64,000 bases of DNA from JACKOB01 sp024234575. GTDB taxonomy: Bacteria > Pseudomonadota > Gammaproteobacteria > Pseudomonadales > Oleiphilaceae. The notes under the pieces were generated by a model that was given only the letters and a program-made list of their open reading frames with translations, had not been told where the DNA came from and ran no database searches. Positions 26,593 to 35,856 of the stretch are shown in pieces; the first letter of the stretch is position 1; every line of letters begins with the position of its first letter. Where the stretch lies: contig JBPJFZ010000013.1 in assembly GCA_051208035.1 (NCBI GenBank), forward strand, positions 1 to 64,000, written 5' to 3'. Made by a program: the position numbers and the translations under genes.

Positions 26593-28083
26593 ATGAATAA
26601 AGAAATTTTACAGGTCGTAGAGACAGTCTCAAACGAAAAGGGCGTTGATAAAAATGTTATTTTCGAAGCGATAGAGTTGGCTTTGGCGACTGCCACTAAA
26701 AAGCGATATGAAGATGAAGATGCAACCATCCGTGTGACGATTGATCGTAAAACGGGTGAGTACGAAACCTATAGAAGCTGGCTTGTTGTTGATAATGATG
26801 CTGTCCCTGCTTTGGGCACGGAGCTGACTTTTCAAGAGGCTGAGGAGATCAGCTCTGAGCTTCGGCCAGGTGATATTCACGAAGAGAAAGTTGAGTCATT
26901 AGCATTTGGGCGTATAGGTGCACAGGCTGCGAAGCAAATTATTGTCCAGAAAGTTCGAGAAGCAGAGCGGGCTAAGGTTGTGGACACTTTTCGACAAAGG
27001 TTGGGAGAGCTGGTTTCCGGTACTGTCAAAAAAGTTACCAGAGACAACGTTATTGTTGATTTGGGTAATAATGCAGAGGCAATTTTGCCAAGAGATCAGC
27101 TAATTCAGCGTGAGACATTCCGTATGGGGGATCGTGTTCGGGCTCTGTTAAAGGACATTCGCGAGGATGTTCGAGGTGCTCAGCTTGTACTGAGTCGCTC
27201 ATGCCCTGAAATGTTGATTGAGTTGTTTAGAATTGAGGTGCCTGAAATCGCTGAGGAAGTGATTGAAATTAGAGGTGCGGCCAGAGATCCTGGTTCTAGG
27301 GCCAAAATCGCTGTAAAGACTAATGATGGTCGTATAGACCCTGTTGGTGCATGTGTAGGAATGCGTGGTGCTCGCGTGCAGACAGTGTCGAATGAGCTGG
27401 GTGGTGAGAGAATCGATATTATCCTTTGGGATGATAATCCGGCACAGCTTGTTATCAATGCGATGTCACCTGCAGAGGTGGCTTCGATAGTTATGGATGA
27501 AGATCGACACACAATGGATGTTGCTGTGTTGGAAGAGAACCTGGCGATGGCAATTGGGCGTTCTGGTCAGAATGTTAGACTGGCAGGCGAGCTTACCGGC
27601 TGGGAACTCAATGTTATGACGGTTGAAGAGGCCGGACGCCAGCAAGAGCAGGAGTTCGGTAAGTACATTCAGTATTTTACTGATCGCTTAGGTGTCGATG
27701 AGGATCTGGCGGAAGTTCTGGTGGACGAGGGCTTTACAACTTTAGAAGAAGTTGCGTATGTTCCGATGGAAGAAATGCTTGCCATAGACGGGTTTGATGA
27801 AGATATGGTCGTCGAACTGCGTAAGAGAGCTAAAGACGTTTTATTAAATCAGGCGATAGCTTCCGAAGAAGAGTTGGAAGGCAGCGAGCCGGGTGAAGAC
27901 CTGCTGGGTATGGACGGGATGAATAAGCATCTTGCTTTCAAACTGGCAGCAAAAGGTATAGTTACAATGGAAGACCTTGCGGAACAGTCGATTGACGAAC
28001 TACTGGAAATCGAGGGTCTTGATGAAGAAAAGGCGGGTCAGTTGATTATGACTGCAAGAGCGCCCTGGTTTGAAAACCAGTAG
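26593..28083 (+). CDS. nusA: Transcription termination/antitermination factor NusA
   Basis: A 496-aa RNA-polymerase-binding factor for pausing, termination and rRNA antitermination. An N-terminal RNAP-binding domain (1-125), an S1 domain (about 135-200) and two KH domains (about 200-345, with the GACVGMRGARVQ and AIGRSGQNVRLA loops) are followed by two C-terminal acidic repeats rich in helix-hairpin-helix motifs. The overall architecture is that of proteobacterial NusA with the extra acidic repeats. It lies 30 nt after rimP and 26 nt before infB. Confidence 0.97.
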   Translation: MNKEILQVVETVSNEKGVDKNVIFEAIELALATATKKRYEDEDATIRVTIDRKTGEYETYRSWLVVDNDAVPALGTELTFQEAEEISSELRPGDIHEEKVESLAFGRIGAQAAKQIIVQKVREAERAKVVDTFRQRLGELVSGTVKKVTRDNVIVDLGNNAEAILPRDQLIQRETFRMGDRVRALLKDIREDVRGAQLVLSRSCPEMLIELFRIEVPEIAEEVIEIRGAARDPGSRAKIAVKTNDGRIDPVGACVGMRGARVQTVSNELGGERIDIILWDDNPAQLVINAMSPAEVASIVMDEDRHTMDVAVLEENLAMAIGRSGQNVRLAGELTGWELNVMTVEEAGRQQEQEFGKYIQYFTDRLGVDEDLAEVLVDEGFTTLEEVAYVPMEEMLAIDGFDEDMVVELRKRAKDVLLNQAIASEEELEGSEPGEDLLGMDGMNKHLAFKLAAKGIVTMEDLAEQSIDELLEIEGLDEEKAGQLIMTARAPWFENQ

Positions 28084-28109
28084 TAAATGTTAGCAGGAGG
28101 AATAGTTAT

Positions 28110-30626
28110 ATGGCAGAAGTTACCGTTAAACAACTCGCCGAAGATGTTGGGGCCCCTGTAGAGCGTTTGCTAAAGCAAATTCAGGATGCTGGTATTGCGG
28201 CAAAAAAAGAAAGTGACATCGTTACTGATACAGAGAAACAGCAGTTATTGCAGTATTTGAAGCGAAGTCATGGTGAGGCTGATACTGAGCCTAAAAAAAT
28301 CACGTTGAAGCGAAAAACAACCACTACTTTGCGTGCGTCCGGCGCGGCTGGTAAGGCTAAGACCGTGAGCGTTGAAGTTAGGAAAAAGAGAACATTTATT
28401 AAAAAGGCTGATGTGGCGGCAGATCAAACTGTTGCGTTGGATGAGCCGGTTGACGAGGTTGTTGATACCGAAGTTCCTTCTCAGGAAGTTGCCGAGGTTG
28501 TGGCGCCGGCGGTCGAAATCCAAGAAGCAAATGTGGTTGAGACCCCGGCTGTCGAAGTGGCTGAGCCCAGTGTTGTTGTCGAGGCCGCGGCCACGGCGAT
28601 TCCCCCTGTCGTACCTCAACCTCTCCCGGCAGATATTGAGGCTGCTGAGCATAAGAAGGCTAAGAAGAAAAAGCACAAAGATCATGATGAGAGAGACGAC
28701 GAAGGCAAGCCAAAGAAGAAGTCTGCTGGACATCGTGGGCCAAAGCATCGCCCTGAAAGTATTGACGCAGTAATAGGTGAGCTTGATGATGATAATCAGG
28801 AAACTCGCCAACTTAGACGCAAGAAGAAGTCTAGAGAAAAGACACATCAATTTGAAATGCCTTCTCAGCGTGTGTTGCGTGAAGTGGCTATCCCCGAGAC
28901 CATTACAGTTGCTGAATTAGCTAACCGTATGTCGGTAAAGGGAATAGAAGTTATTAAAATTCTTATGGGGATGGGCGTTATGGCGACCATCAACCAGCCA
29001 ATAGAGCAGGAAACAGCAATATTGGTGGTTGAGGAGAAAGGCCATAAGTATAAATTGATTAGCGAAAACGCTTTAGAAGAGTCGGTGTTTGAGTCAATTA
29101 GTTATGAGGGTGAAGAGACCTCCCGAGCGCCAGTCGTTAGTGTGATGGGGCATGTTGATCACGGTAAAACATCGTTGTTGGACTATATTCGTCGTGCCAA
29201 AGTAGCTGCAGGTGAGTCCGGTGGTATTACTCAACATATTGGTGCCTATCATGTAGAAACTGATCGAGGAATGATTACGTTCCTTGATACACCTGGTCAC
29301 GCTGCGTTTACGGCGATGAGAGCAAGGGGTGCGAAGTGTACAGATATCGTAATACTGGTAGTGGCCGCAGACGATGGTGTAATGCCGCAAACTGAGGAGG
29401 CTGTTCAGCATGCGCGTTCCGCGGGTGTGCCTCTTGTTGTGGCAGTTAATAAAATTGATAAAGAGGCTGCCGATCCGGATCGTGTGAAGAGTGAACTGGC
29501 AGCGTTGGATGTTCTCCCGGAAGATTGGGGCGGGGATGTTCAGTTCATTAACGTATCTGCTCATTCAGGGCAAGGTATCGACGATCTGCTTGATGCAATA
29601 TTGCTTCAGTCGGAAATGCTTGAGCTGAAAGCTGTGCCAGGTGTTGCTGCAAAAGGTGTGGTTGTTGAGTCGAGCCTGGATAAAGGGCGCGGAGCGGTTT
29701 CTACTGTGCTGGTACAAAACGGTACATTAAAGCAGGGAGATATCGTTATTGCAGGTCGTACCTATGGTCGCGTTCGTGCAATGTTGGATGAGAACGGTCA
29801 AAAGATAACAGAGGCTGGTCCTTCTATCCCTGTTGAAATTCTTGGTCTGACTGGCACTCCTGATGCGGGTGATGATTTTCTCGTAGTTGCGGATGAGAAG
29901 AAAGCTAGAGAAATTACGGAGTTGCGTGAGAGTAAAGAGCGAGAGCAGCGCATGCAGCGCCAGCAAACGGCTAAGCTCGAGAATATATTCAGCACTATGG
30001 GCCAGGAAGAGGTCAAGACTCTGAATATCGTTCTCAAGACTGATGTCAGAGGATCGTTGGAAGCGTTGTTAAGTGCATTGGCTGATATAGGCAATGATGA
30101 AGTAATGGTCCGTGTTATTTCGTCGGGTGTTGGTGGTATCACCGAAACAGATGCAACGTTGGCGTTGGCGTCGAACGCCGTTCTTGTTGGTTTTAACGTT
30201 AGGGCAGATGGCTCTGCTCGCCGGATCATAGAGAAAGAAGGGCTTGATCTGCGTTATTACAGCGTCATTTACAATATTATTGATGATGTTCGGCAGGCCC
30301 TTACAGGTATGTTGTCGCCCGAGTATCGGGAAGATATTGTTGGTGTGGCTGATGTGCGCGACACGTTCCGCTCACCAAAGTTTGGTCAGGTTGCAGGCTG
30401 CATGGTAACGGAAGGTACTGTGTATCGAAACAAGGGCATTCGAGTGTTGCGGGATAATATCGTGATTTTCGAGGGTGAGCTTGAGTCTTTACGTCGATTC
30501 AAAGATGACGTTAGCGAAGTCAGAAATGGTATGGAATGCGGAATTGGTGTCAAAAACTATGACGTCAAGGTCGGCGATAAGATTGAAGTCTTTGATAGAA
30601 TTAAGGTTGAAAGAAAGCTCGCTTAA
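28110..30626 (+). CDS. infB: Translation initiation factor IF-2
   Basis: An 838-aa GTPase that places fMet-tRNA in the ribosomal P site. The N-terminal IF2N subdomain (VTVKQLAEDVG) is followed by a long variable region rich in Val/Glu/Pro and then Lys (about 75-245). A second IF2N-like module precedes the G domain, with G1 GHVDHGKTS, G3 DTPGHAAF and G4 NKID. Domains II-IV follow. ATG 28110 has AGGAGGA upstream. The long charged N-terminal region is the usual variable part and is not a sign of fusion. Confidence 0.97.
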   Translation: MAEVTVKQLAEDVGAPVERLLKQIQDAGIAAKKESDIVTDTEKQQLLQYLKRSHGEADTEPKKITLKRKTTTTLRASGAAGKAKTVSVEVRKKRTFIKKADVAADQTVALDEPVDEVVDTEVPSQEVAEVVAPAVEIQEANVVETPAVEVAEPSVVVEAAATAIPPVVPQPLPADIEAAEHKKAKKKKHKDHDERDDEGKPKKKSAGHRGPKHRPESIDAVIGELDDDNQETRQLRRKKKSREKTHQFEMPSQRVLREVAIPETITVAELANRMSVKGIEVIKILMGMGVMATINQPIEQETAILVVEEKGHKYKLISENALEESVFESISYEGEETSRAPVVSVMGHVDHGKTSLLDYIRRAKVAAGESGGITQHIGAYHVETDRGMITFLDTPGHAAFTAMRARGAKCTDIVILVVAADDGVMPQTEEAVQHARSAGVPLVVAVNKIDKEAADPDRVKSELAALDVLPEDWGGDVQFINVSAHSGQGIDDLLDAILLQSEMLELKAVPGVAAKGVVVESSLDKGRGAVSTVLVQNGTLKQGDIVIAGRTYGRVRAMLDENGQKITEAGPSIPVEILGLTGTPDAGDDFLVVADEKKAREITELRESKEREQRMQRQQTAKLENIFSTMGQEEVKTLNIVLKTDVRGSLEALLSALADIGNDEVMVRVISSGVGGITETDATLALASNAVLVGFNVRADGSARRIIEKEGLDLRYYSVIYNIIDDVRQALTGMLSPEYREDIVGVADVRDTFRSPKFGQVAGCMVTEGTVYRNKGIRVLRDNIVIFEGELESLRRFKDDVSEVRNGMECGIGVKNYDVKVGDKIEVFDRIKVERKLA

Positions 30627-30648
30627 TTTCTGCCAGGGTGTGTAGTTT

Positions 30649-31050
30649 ATGGCAAATGAATATAGTCGTACCGAGCGACTTGCTGATCAAATACAGAGGG
30701 ATTTGGCTTACTTGCTACAGCGAGAGGTCAAAGACCCCCGTGTAAACCTCATGAGTATTAATGAGGTAAAGGTCAGTAAAGATCTTGGGTATGCAGATAT
30801 CTATTTTACCTTAATCACGACTGCTGAGACATCTGTCGATTCGGTTGAGGTAAAAGATGCTCTTAAAGCTCTGAAAGGAGCGGAGGGATATCTGCGTTCA
30901 CAGCTAGGTAGCAGAATTAAAATGCGTATAGTTCCGCATTTGCGTTTTCATTTTGATAATAGTGTAGGGAGAGGGCGGTATTTGTCCTCTCTAATCGATA
31001 AAGCACTTAGTGAAGATAGCGTAAGAGCAAAAGATCGGGATGGAGAATAG
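30649..31050 (+). CDS. rbfA: Ribosome-binding factor A
   Basis: A 133-aa KH-fold cold-shock protein that helps mature the 16S rRNA 5' end. The conserved start (EYSRTERLADQIQRDLAYLLQ), the REVKDPRV motif, the DLGYADIYFT strand and the PHLRFHFD end are all visible. It starts 22 nt after infB, and truB follows its stop by 2 nt. Confidence 0.96.
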   Translation: MANEYSRTERLADQIQRDLAYLLQREVKDPRVNLMSINEVKVSKDLGYADIYFTLITTAETSVDSVEVKDALKALKGAEGYLRSQLGSRIKMRIVPHLRFHFDNSVGRGRYLSSLIDKALSEDSVRAKDRDGE

Positions 31051-31052
31051 TT

Positions 31053-31976
31053 TTGAGGGCTAGGAAAGGGAGCAAACTTGATGGTTTGCTACTGCTGGAT
31101 AAGCCCTTGGGCGTTACTTCAAATGGAATTCTACAGCGCGTAAGAAAGCTATTTGGCGCACAAAAAGCTGGACATACTGGCAGTTTAGATCCGTTGGCGT
31201 CTGGTGTGCTGCCAATTTGTTTTGGCGAAGCCACGAAGTTCTCTTCTTTTGGTCTGGAAGCAGACAAGGCTTACCTGGCAACTGGTACATTAGGTGTTCG
31301 CACAGAAACAGGTGATGCGGAAGGAAATGTTGTAGCTGAAGCAGCGGTTCCAGAAGAGCTTGATGAAGCTTCTTTAAATCGTGTAATACAACTATTCACC
31401 GGTACGGTACATCAGGTGCCTAGTATGTATTCGGCGTTGAAGTATCAGGGCAGGCCTCTTTATGAATATGCACGTAAAGGGGTTGATGTTCCACGAGAGG
31501 GTAGAGACATTCAGATTCATGAGCTAAAACTGTTGAGATTTGGCTCAGAAACATTTGATATTTACGTTCGTTGTAGTAAAGGCACTTATATTCGCACGCT
31601 GGTTGAGGATATAGGGGAAAAGCTTGGATGCGGGGCTCATGTGTCGGCACTGAGAAGAGTGCAGTCTGGACCATATCTGATAGATAGCTGCAAAACTATC
31701 GAAGAGTTAGAGGTGCTGATTGGCGAGGTCGATCCTTCTGAGTTTAAGTCTCATCTACTAGGTGTTGATGCATTGGTAGAGCATTTACCATTGATTTCAC
31801 TTGGAAATGCCGACTCAGGGTCGATATTGCAGGGACAAACGGTTAGAATGTCGGCGTCCGCTTCCCCCGGCACTTATAGACTGTACTCTGATACCAAAGA
31901 GTTTTTGGGGATTGGCACATTAGATGAGTGCGGTGATATTCGGCCAAAGCGGCTAATTTCATCACCCATAAACTGA
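31053..31976 (+). CDS. truB: tRNA pseudouridine-55 synthase TruB
   Basis: A 307-aa enzyme that makes pseudouridine 55 in the T-loop of tRNAs. The catalytic Asp is in GHTGSLDPLASGVLPICFGEATK. Other family motifs are GLLLLDKPLGVTSN near the start, PSMYSALKYQGRPLYEYAR, and the KGTYIRTLVEDIG strand. A C-terminal PUA-like domain follows. The start is TTG at 31053, 2 nt after rbfA, with GGAG upstream. No other in-frame start is placed as well. Confidence 0.95.
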   Translation: MRARKGSKLDGLLLLDKPLGVTSNGILQRVRKLFGAQKAGHTGSLDPLASGVLPICFGEATKFSSFGLEADKAYLATGTLGVRTETGDAEGNVVAEAAVPEELDEASLNRVIQLFTGTVHQVPSMYSALKYQGRPLYEYARKGVDVPREGRDIQIHELKLLRFGSETFDIYVRCSKGTYIRTLVEDIGEKLGCGAHVSALRRVQSGPYLIDSCKTIEELEVLIGEVDPSEFKSHLLGVDALVEHLPLISLGNADSGSILQGQTVRMSASASPGTYRLYSDTKEFLGIGTLDECGDIRPKRLISSPIN

Positions 31977-31990
31977 TTGAATAGAATTTT

Positions 31991-32074
31991 TGTGGGGACT
32001 TATAGTCTAAGTTACCCACATGAGTAGTTTTATCTTAAGTTAGATAAAAGGCCAGCTGCATAAATGTGATGCAG
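31991..32074 (+). promoter_or_regulatory. Three consecutive hairpins in the rpsO leader
   Basis: Three perfect 6-bp stems follow one another: TGTGGG/CCCACA (31991-31996 with 32015-32020), TTATCT/AGATAA (32030-32035 with 32042-32047) and CTGCAT/ATGCAG (32056-32061 with 32069-32074). They lie 80-165 nt upstream of the rpsO start. Ribosomal protein S15 represses its own mRNA through leader structures in several bacteria, so an autoregulatory role is possible. The first stem could also help end truB transcription. Confidence 0.4.
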
Positions 32075-32156
32075 AGGCAAAAAACCATATAACGGCAACT
32101 GTAATTATGCACGGTTGTTCGTTTTATAGAATAAACGCATATATTGGAGATTGAAA

Positions 32157-32426
32157 ATGGCATTATCAGCCGCAGAAAAAGCAGTAATTGTTAAAGAATA
32201 TCAAAAAGCTGAAGGTGATACTGGATCAACAGAAGTTCAAGTTGCCCTGCTTAGTGCAAACATTAATAAGCTTCAGGATCACTTCAAAGCCAACAAAAAA
32301 GATCACCATTCACGTCGTGGTTTGATCCGTATGGTAAACCAGCGTAGAAAGCTTCTTGATTATCTGAAGCGTGAAAATGCAGACAGCTACTTAGGCTTGA
32401 TTGGTAAGCTAGGCTTGCGTCGTTAA
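32157..32426 (+). CDS. rpsO: 30S ribosomal protein S15
   Basis: An 89-aa primary 16S rRNA-binding protein of the platform. The sequence fits S15 throughout: the N-terminal helix, TGSTEVQVALLSANINKLQDHFK, the KDHHSRRGL motif and the LLDYLKRE helix. ATG 32157 is 7 nt after TGGAG. The in-frame TTG at 32151 overlaps the ribosome-binding-site spacing and is not favoured. It is followed by a terminator and then pnp, the standard order. Confidence 0.98.
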   Translation: MALSAAEKAVIVKEYQKAEGDTGSTEVQVALLSANINKLQDHFKANKKDHHSRRGLIRMVNQRRKLLDYLKRENADSYLGLIGKLGLRR

Positions 32427-32451
32427 TAACCTGGCACCATAGTCATTGTTT

Positions 32452-32490
32452 AAAGGTATCAAGCTATCATGTATGGTTTGGTACCTTTTT
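32452..32490 (+). terminator. Terminator after rpsO
   Basis: AAGGTATCAA (32453-32462) pairs with TTGGTACCTT, with one G-U pair, and is followed by a TTTTT run ending at 32490. It lies between rpsO and pnp. In E. coli the equivalent region includes a terminator and an RNase III-processed hairpin upstream of pnp. Confidence 0.7.
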
Positions 32491-32612
32491 CGTATTTGTA
32501 AATGGTCAAATACCATTGTTTGATGATTTATTTCTTTGTGACTAGTTGGTCGTCATAGTAAACGTTGTCTGTTCCGAAACACTAAATTTGATTTCTAAGG
32601 GAAGGAGTTATT

Positions 32613-34715
32613 GTGAACCCCGTACGAAAGACTTTTAAATATGGCGAATCAAACGTCACTCTCGAAACTGGGAGAATCGCCAGACAAGCGACTGGTGCTG
32701 TGCTGGTCACAATAGATGACACTGCCGTATTGGCGACAGTCGTTGCAGCTAAAGAAGCTGTCGCAGGGCAAGGCTTTTTTCCTTTGTCTGTACATTACCA
32801 AGAGAAGCAGTATGCAGTTGGTAAAATTCCTGGCGGTTTTTTCAAGCGAGAAGGCAGACCTTCCGAAAAAGAAACGCTGACATCACGTCTTATCGATAGA
32901 CCAATTCGACCGCTTTTTCCTGACGGTTTTATGAATGAAGTTCAGGTCATTTGTACAGTGCTTTCAGCTAATAAAGAAGTTGATCCAGATATTGCCGCAT
33001 TGTTGGCGACATCTGCAGCCTTGGCTGTTTCTGGCATTCCATTTACTGGGCCGGTAGGTGCTGCCCGAGTGGGTTACGATGAAGAGAGCGGTTATATTCT
33101 CAACCCGACATATTCTGCTCTTAAAACCTCGTTGCTGGACATGGTTGTTGCCGGCACCAAAGATGCAGTCTTGATGGTTGAGTCTGAAGCGAAAGAGCTT
33201 ACTGAAGACGAGATGCTTGGTGGCGTTCTGTTTGCTCACCAAGAGATGCAAGTGGCAATCACTGCTATTAAAGAGTTTGCAGATGAAGTTGGTACTAAGA
33301 CATGGGAGTGGAGTGCGCCAGCAGCCAATACTACTTTGTTTGATGCGATGAATGCTTCTTTCGGCCAGCGTATTTCGGAAGCCTATACTACTCGCGAAAA
33401 AATGGACCGGTATGGCAAGTTGGAGCAGATTCGATCTGAAGCGCTTGAGACTTTTGCTGGTGATGCAGAAGGGCAACCTTCTAAAGAAGAAGTAAAAGAT
33501 GTATTTAAAATTCTTGAGAAAAAAATCGTCCGTGGCCGAATTATAGATGGCGAACCGCGAATTGATGGCAGGGATAATAAAACTGTTCGTGGCATTGAAG
33601 TTGAGGTAGGTGTTCTTCCTAATGCACATGGTTCAGCACTGTTTACCCGTGGTGAGACTCAAGCGTTGGTAGCGGCTACTTTGGGTGCCGCCAGAGATGT
33701 GCAAACAATCGATGCTTTGGAAGGTGAGCGTAAAGAAAACTTCATGCTGCACTACAATTTCCCTCCGTTTTCGGTTGGTGAATGTGGCAGAATGGGCGGA
33801 ACTGGTCGTCGTGAAATAGGCCATGGAAGATTGGCTAAGCGTGGCGTTCAAGCGGTTATGCCAACTCCAGAAGATTTCCCTTATGCGATTCGGGTTGTTT
33901 CTGAAATCACAGAATCTAATGGCTCCAGTTCTATGGCCAGCGTATGTGGTACGAGCTTGGCATTGATGGATGCAGGTGTTCCTCTTTCTGCTCCTATCGC
34001 TGGTATTGCGATGGGATTGGTAAAAGAGCAGGACAAGTTTGCTGTTCTGACTGATATTTTGGGTGATGAAGATCACTTAGGCGATATGGATTTCAAAGTG
34101 GCCGGTACCTCCGCAGGCATTACTGCTCTGCAGATGGATATAAAGATAGAAGGCATTACCGAAGAGATTATGGAAATAGCCCTGGCTCAGGCGCATGATG
34201 CAAGAGCATTTATTCTTGCTGAAATGGGTAAAGTGCTGGATTCATCCCGTGCGACATTGTCTGATAATGCTCCAAAAATCCACACAATGAAAATTGATCC
34301 CGAAAAAATCCGTGATCTTATTGGTAAGGGTGGTGCAACCATTCGCTCTATCTGTGATGAAACTGGTGCGGCGATCGATATTGAAGACAATGGCCAGGTC
34401 AGGATTTATGCTGATAATAAGGTTTCTTCGGATGCGGCAATTGAAAGAGTTCTTGCCGTGACTGCAGAAGCTGAAATCGGTCGTGTTTATAAAGGTAAGG
34501 TTGAACGAATCGTTGATTTCGGCGCATTTGTTAATTTCTTGCCAGGTAAAGACGGACTGGTTCACATTTCGCAAATATCTGATGAGCGTGTAAATAATGT
34601 CACTGATGTTCTTTCAGAAGGGCAGCAAGTGTATGTTAAAGTTCTGGATATAGATGCAAGAGGACGAGTCAAGCTGAGCATGAAGTCAGTAGATCAGTCT
34701 GGTAATGAAGAGTAA
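32613..34715 (+). CDS. pnp: Polyribonucleotide nucleotidyltransferase (PNPase)
   Basis: A 700-aa phosphorolytic 3'-5' exoribonuclease and degradosome component. Two RNase PH domains flank an alpha-helical domain; the second carries the catalytic block with GTGRREIGHG and the acidic residues of ILGDEDHLGDMDFKVAGT. A KH domain (IRDLIGKGGATIRSI) and an S1 domain (GRVYKGKVERIVDFGAFVNF) end the protein. The start is GTG 32613 with a strong GGAAGGAG upstream. It is followed by a strong terminator. Confidence 0.98.
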   Translation: MNPVRKTFKYGESNVTLETGRIARQATGAVLVTIDDTAVLATVVAAKEAVAGQGFFPLSVHYQEKQYAVGKIPGGFFKREGRPSEKETLTSRLIDRPIRPLFPDGFMNEVQVICTVLSANKEVDPDIAALLATSAALAVSGIPFTGPVGAARVGYDEESGYILNPTYSALKTSLLDMVVAGTKDAVLMVESEAKELTEDEMLGGVLFAHQEMQVAITAIKEFADEVGTKTWEWSAPAANTTLFDAMNASFGQRISEAYTTREKMDRYGKLEQIRSEALETFAGDAEGQPSKEEVKDVFKILEKKIVRGRIIDGEPRIDGRDNKTVRGIEVEVGVLPNAHGSALFTRGETQALVAATLGAARDVQTIDALEGERKENFMLHYNFPPFSVGECGRMGGTGRREIGHGRLAKRGVQAVMPTPEDFPYAIRVVSEITESNGSSSMASVCGTSLALMDAGVPLSAPIAGIAMGLVKEQDKFAVLTDILGDEDHLGDMDFKVAGTSAGITALQMDIKIEGITEEIMEIALAQAHDARAFILAEMGKVLDSSRATLSDNAPKIHTMKIDPEKIRDLIGKGGATIRSICDETGAAIDIEDNGQVRIYADNKVSSDAAIERVLAVTAEAEIGRVYKGKVERIVDFGAFVNFLPGKDGLVHISQISDERVNNVTDVLSEGQQVYVKVLDIDARGRVKLSMKSVDQSGNEE

Positions 34716-34755
34716 GTGTTAACTGTTACGAAAGTGCTTTGGCGCTACTCGAGTT

Positions 34756-34787
34756 AAAAAACGGAGCCTAATTGGCTCCGTTTTTTT
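34756..34787. terminator. Bidirectional terminator after pnp
   Basis: ACGGAGCC (34761-34768) pairs with GGCTCCGT, flanked by an A-run on the left and TTTTTTT on the right. It stops pnp and also serves the convergent hydrolase gene. Confidence 0.9.
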
Positions 34788-34790
34788 GAT

Positions 34791-35663
34791 CTAGGGTGAC
34801 AAAGTGGTTTGATATCCATCTGCCTCTATCATTTTATGCAGGTATTCCAATGTACTTTGACGTGCACTTTGAAGCATAAACGAAGAAATATGTGGTGCGT
34901 TGGTGGTTAAGAGGGTTGCTGTAGGCATGCTTAGTTCGTGGAGTTTTTTTCCGTGTTCATAAGGGATCACTTGATCATTTATGCTGTGTATATACAAAAT
35001 TGGGATTGGTTTTATATTTTGAATCACCCAGATCGGGTCATACCTTGAGGTAATAAGCCAGGAAAGGGGATACTGCAGCGGCCAGGTCAGCCAAAAAGTG
35101 GCCAATTTTTCCCGGGCGATGCCTTGAAAGCTTTCGAACCCTGAGTCTATGATCAGCGCTTTAGTGTTTGACTGTGCTATCTCTGAATTACCAACAAAGC
35201 TCAGTGTTAATGCACCGCCAATACTCTGACCAAGAATTATGAACGGTGCCAGTTCGCTTTTATTGGTCATAAGCCAGTTAAATGCTGCGTCAATGTCTGT
35301 CAGTGCGCCTTTTAAGTCTGGTTCGCCTGTTGATCGCCCATAACCACGGTAGTCTAGCGCAAGGACGTTGTAGCCCTCCTTGGGCAGCCAGGCAATGCTG
35401 GCAAAATGAGTGCTTATATTTTCTGCGTTTCCGTGTAAGAAAAGAATGGTGCCTAGTGGTTTTGTTGGTGTAGATGATGGAAACCACCAAGCATGAAGTT
35501 GTTCATTGTCAGCGGTATCGATGATGACATCCTCAAATGCGAGGTTTAATTCGTCTGGTGTGTGCAGGTGTGTTTTCAATGGAAAGAAAAGTAAATTACT
35601 ACATCCTGAGAGTACTGCGGTAAGAATTATTAGTTGTGCGATGGAAATTAAGTGGTCTTTCAT
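34791..35663 (-). CDS. Alpha/beta-hydrolase lipoprotein (BEM46-like)
   Basis: A predicted cell-envelope serine hydrolase of 290 aa. The start at 35663 gives a signal peptide with lipobox VLSGC (Cys21); the frame extends to 35705 but would add residues before it. The oxyanion segment LFLHGNAEN, the LDYRGYGRS motif and the nucleophile GQSIGG (Ser147) are typical of the BEM46/YfhR-type family. The acid is probably in SINDQVIPYEHG and the His in NAPHISS. The substrate is unknown. It is transcribed toward pnp and is probably monocistronic. Confidence 0.85.
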   Translation of the reverse strand: MKDHLISIAQLIILTAVLSGCSNLLFFPLKTHLHTPDELNLAFEDVIIDTADNEQLHAWWFPSSTPTKPLGTILFLHGNAENISTHFASIAWLPKEGYNVLALDYRGYGRSTGEPDLKGALTDIDAAFNWLMTNKSELAPFIILGQSIGGALTLSFVGNSEIAQSNTKALIIDSGFESFQGIAREKLATFWLTWPLQYPLSWLITSRYDPIWVIQNIKPIPILYIHSINDQVIPYEHGKKLHELSMPTATLLTTNAPHISSFMLQSARQSTLEYLHKMIEADGYQTTLSP

Positions 35664-35856
35664 CGAAATAAACTCAGTGATCTCGGAAAATGGTTTGACT
35701 CTCATTATTTTATTGGGGATTTTGCTTGAATCTTCGCAAGTAATCCACTTTACTTATGCCTAGGGTCGATAGAGCGCAATGTGAGAAATGTCTTTATAAA
35801 TCGGGTAGTTCGGCCTTTTTCGCTAAAGTAAAAAATAAAATTAAAGAGGATTTACT

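Noticed and set aside
28245..28850. Minus-strand frame (201 aa) opposite infB
   Set aside because: It mirrors the repetitive, charged N-terminal region of IF-2; the Leu/Arg-rich product is a typical shadow.
32964..33629. Minus-strand frame (221 aa) opposite pnp
   Set aside because: It is antisense to a conserved gene, with atypical composition and no start signal.
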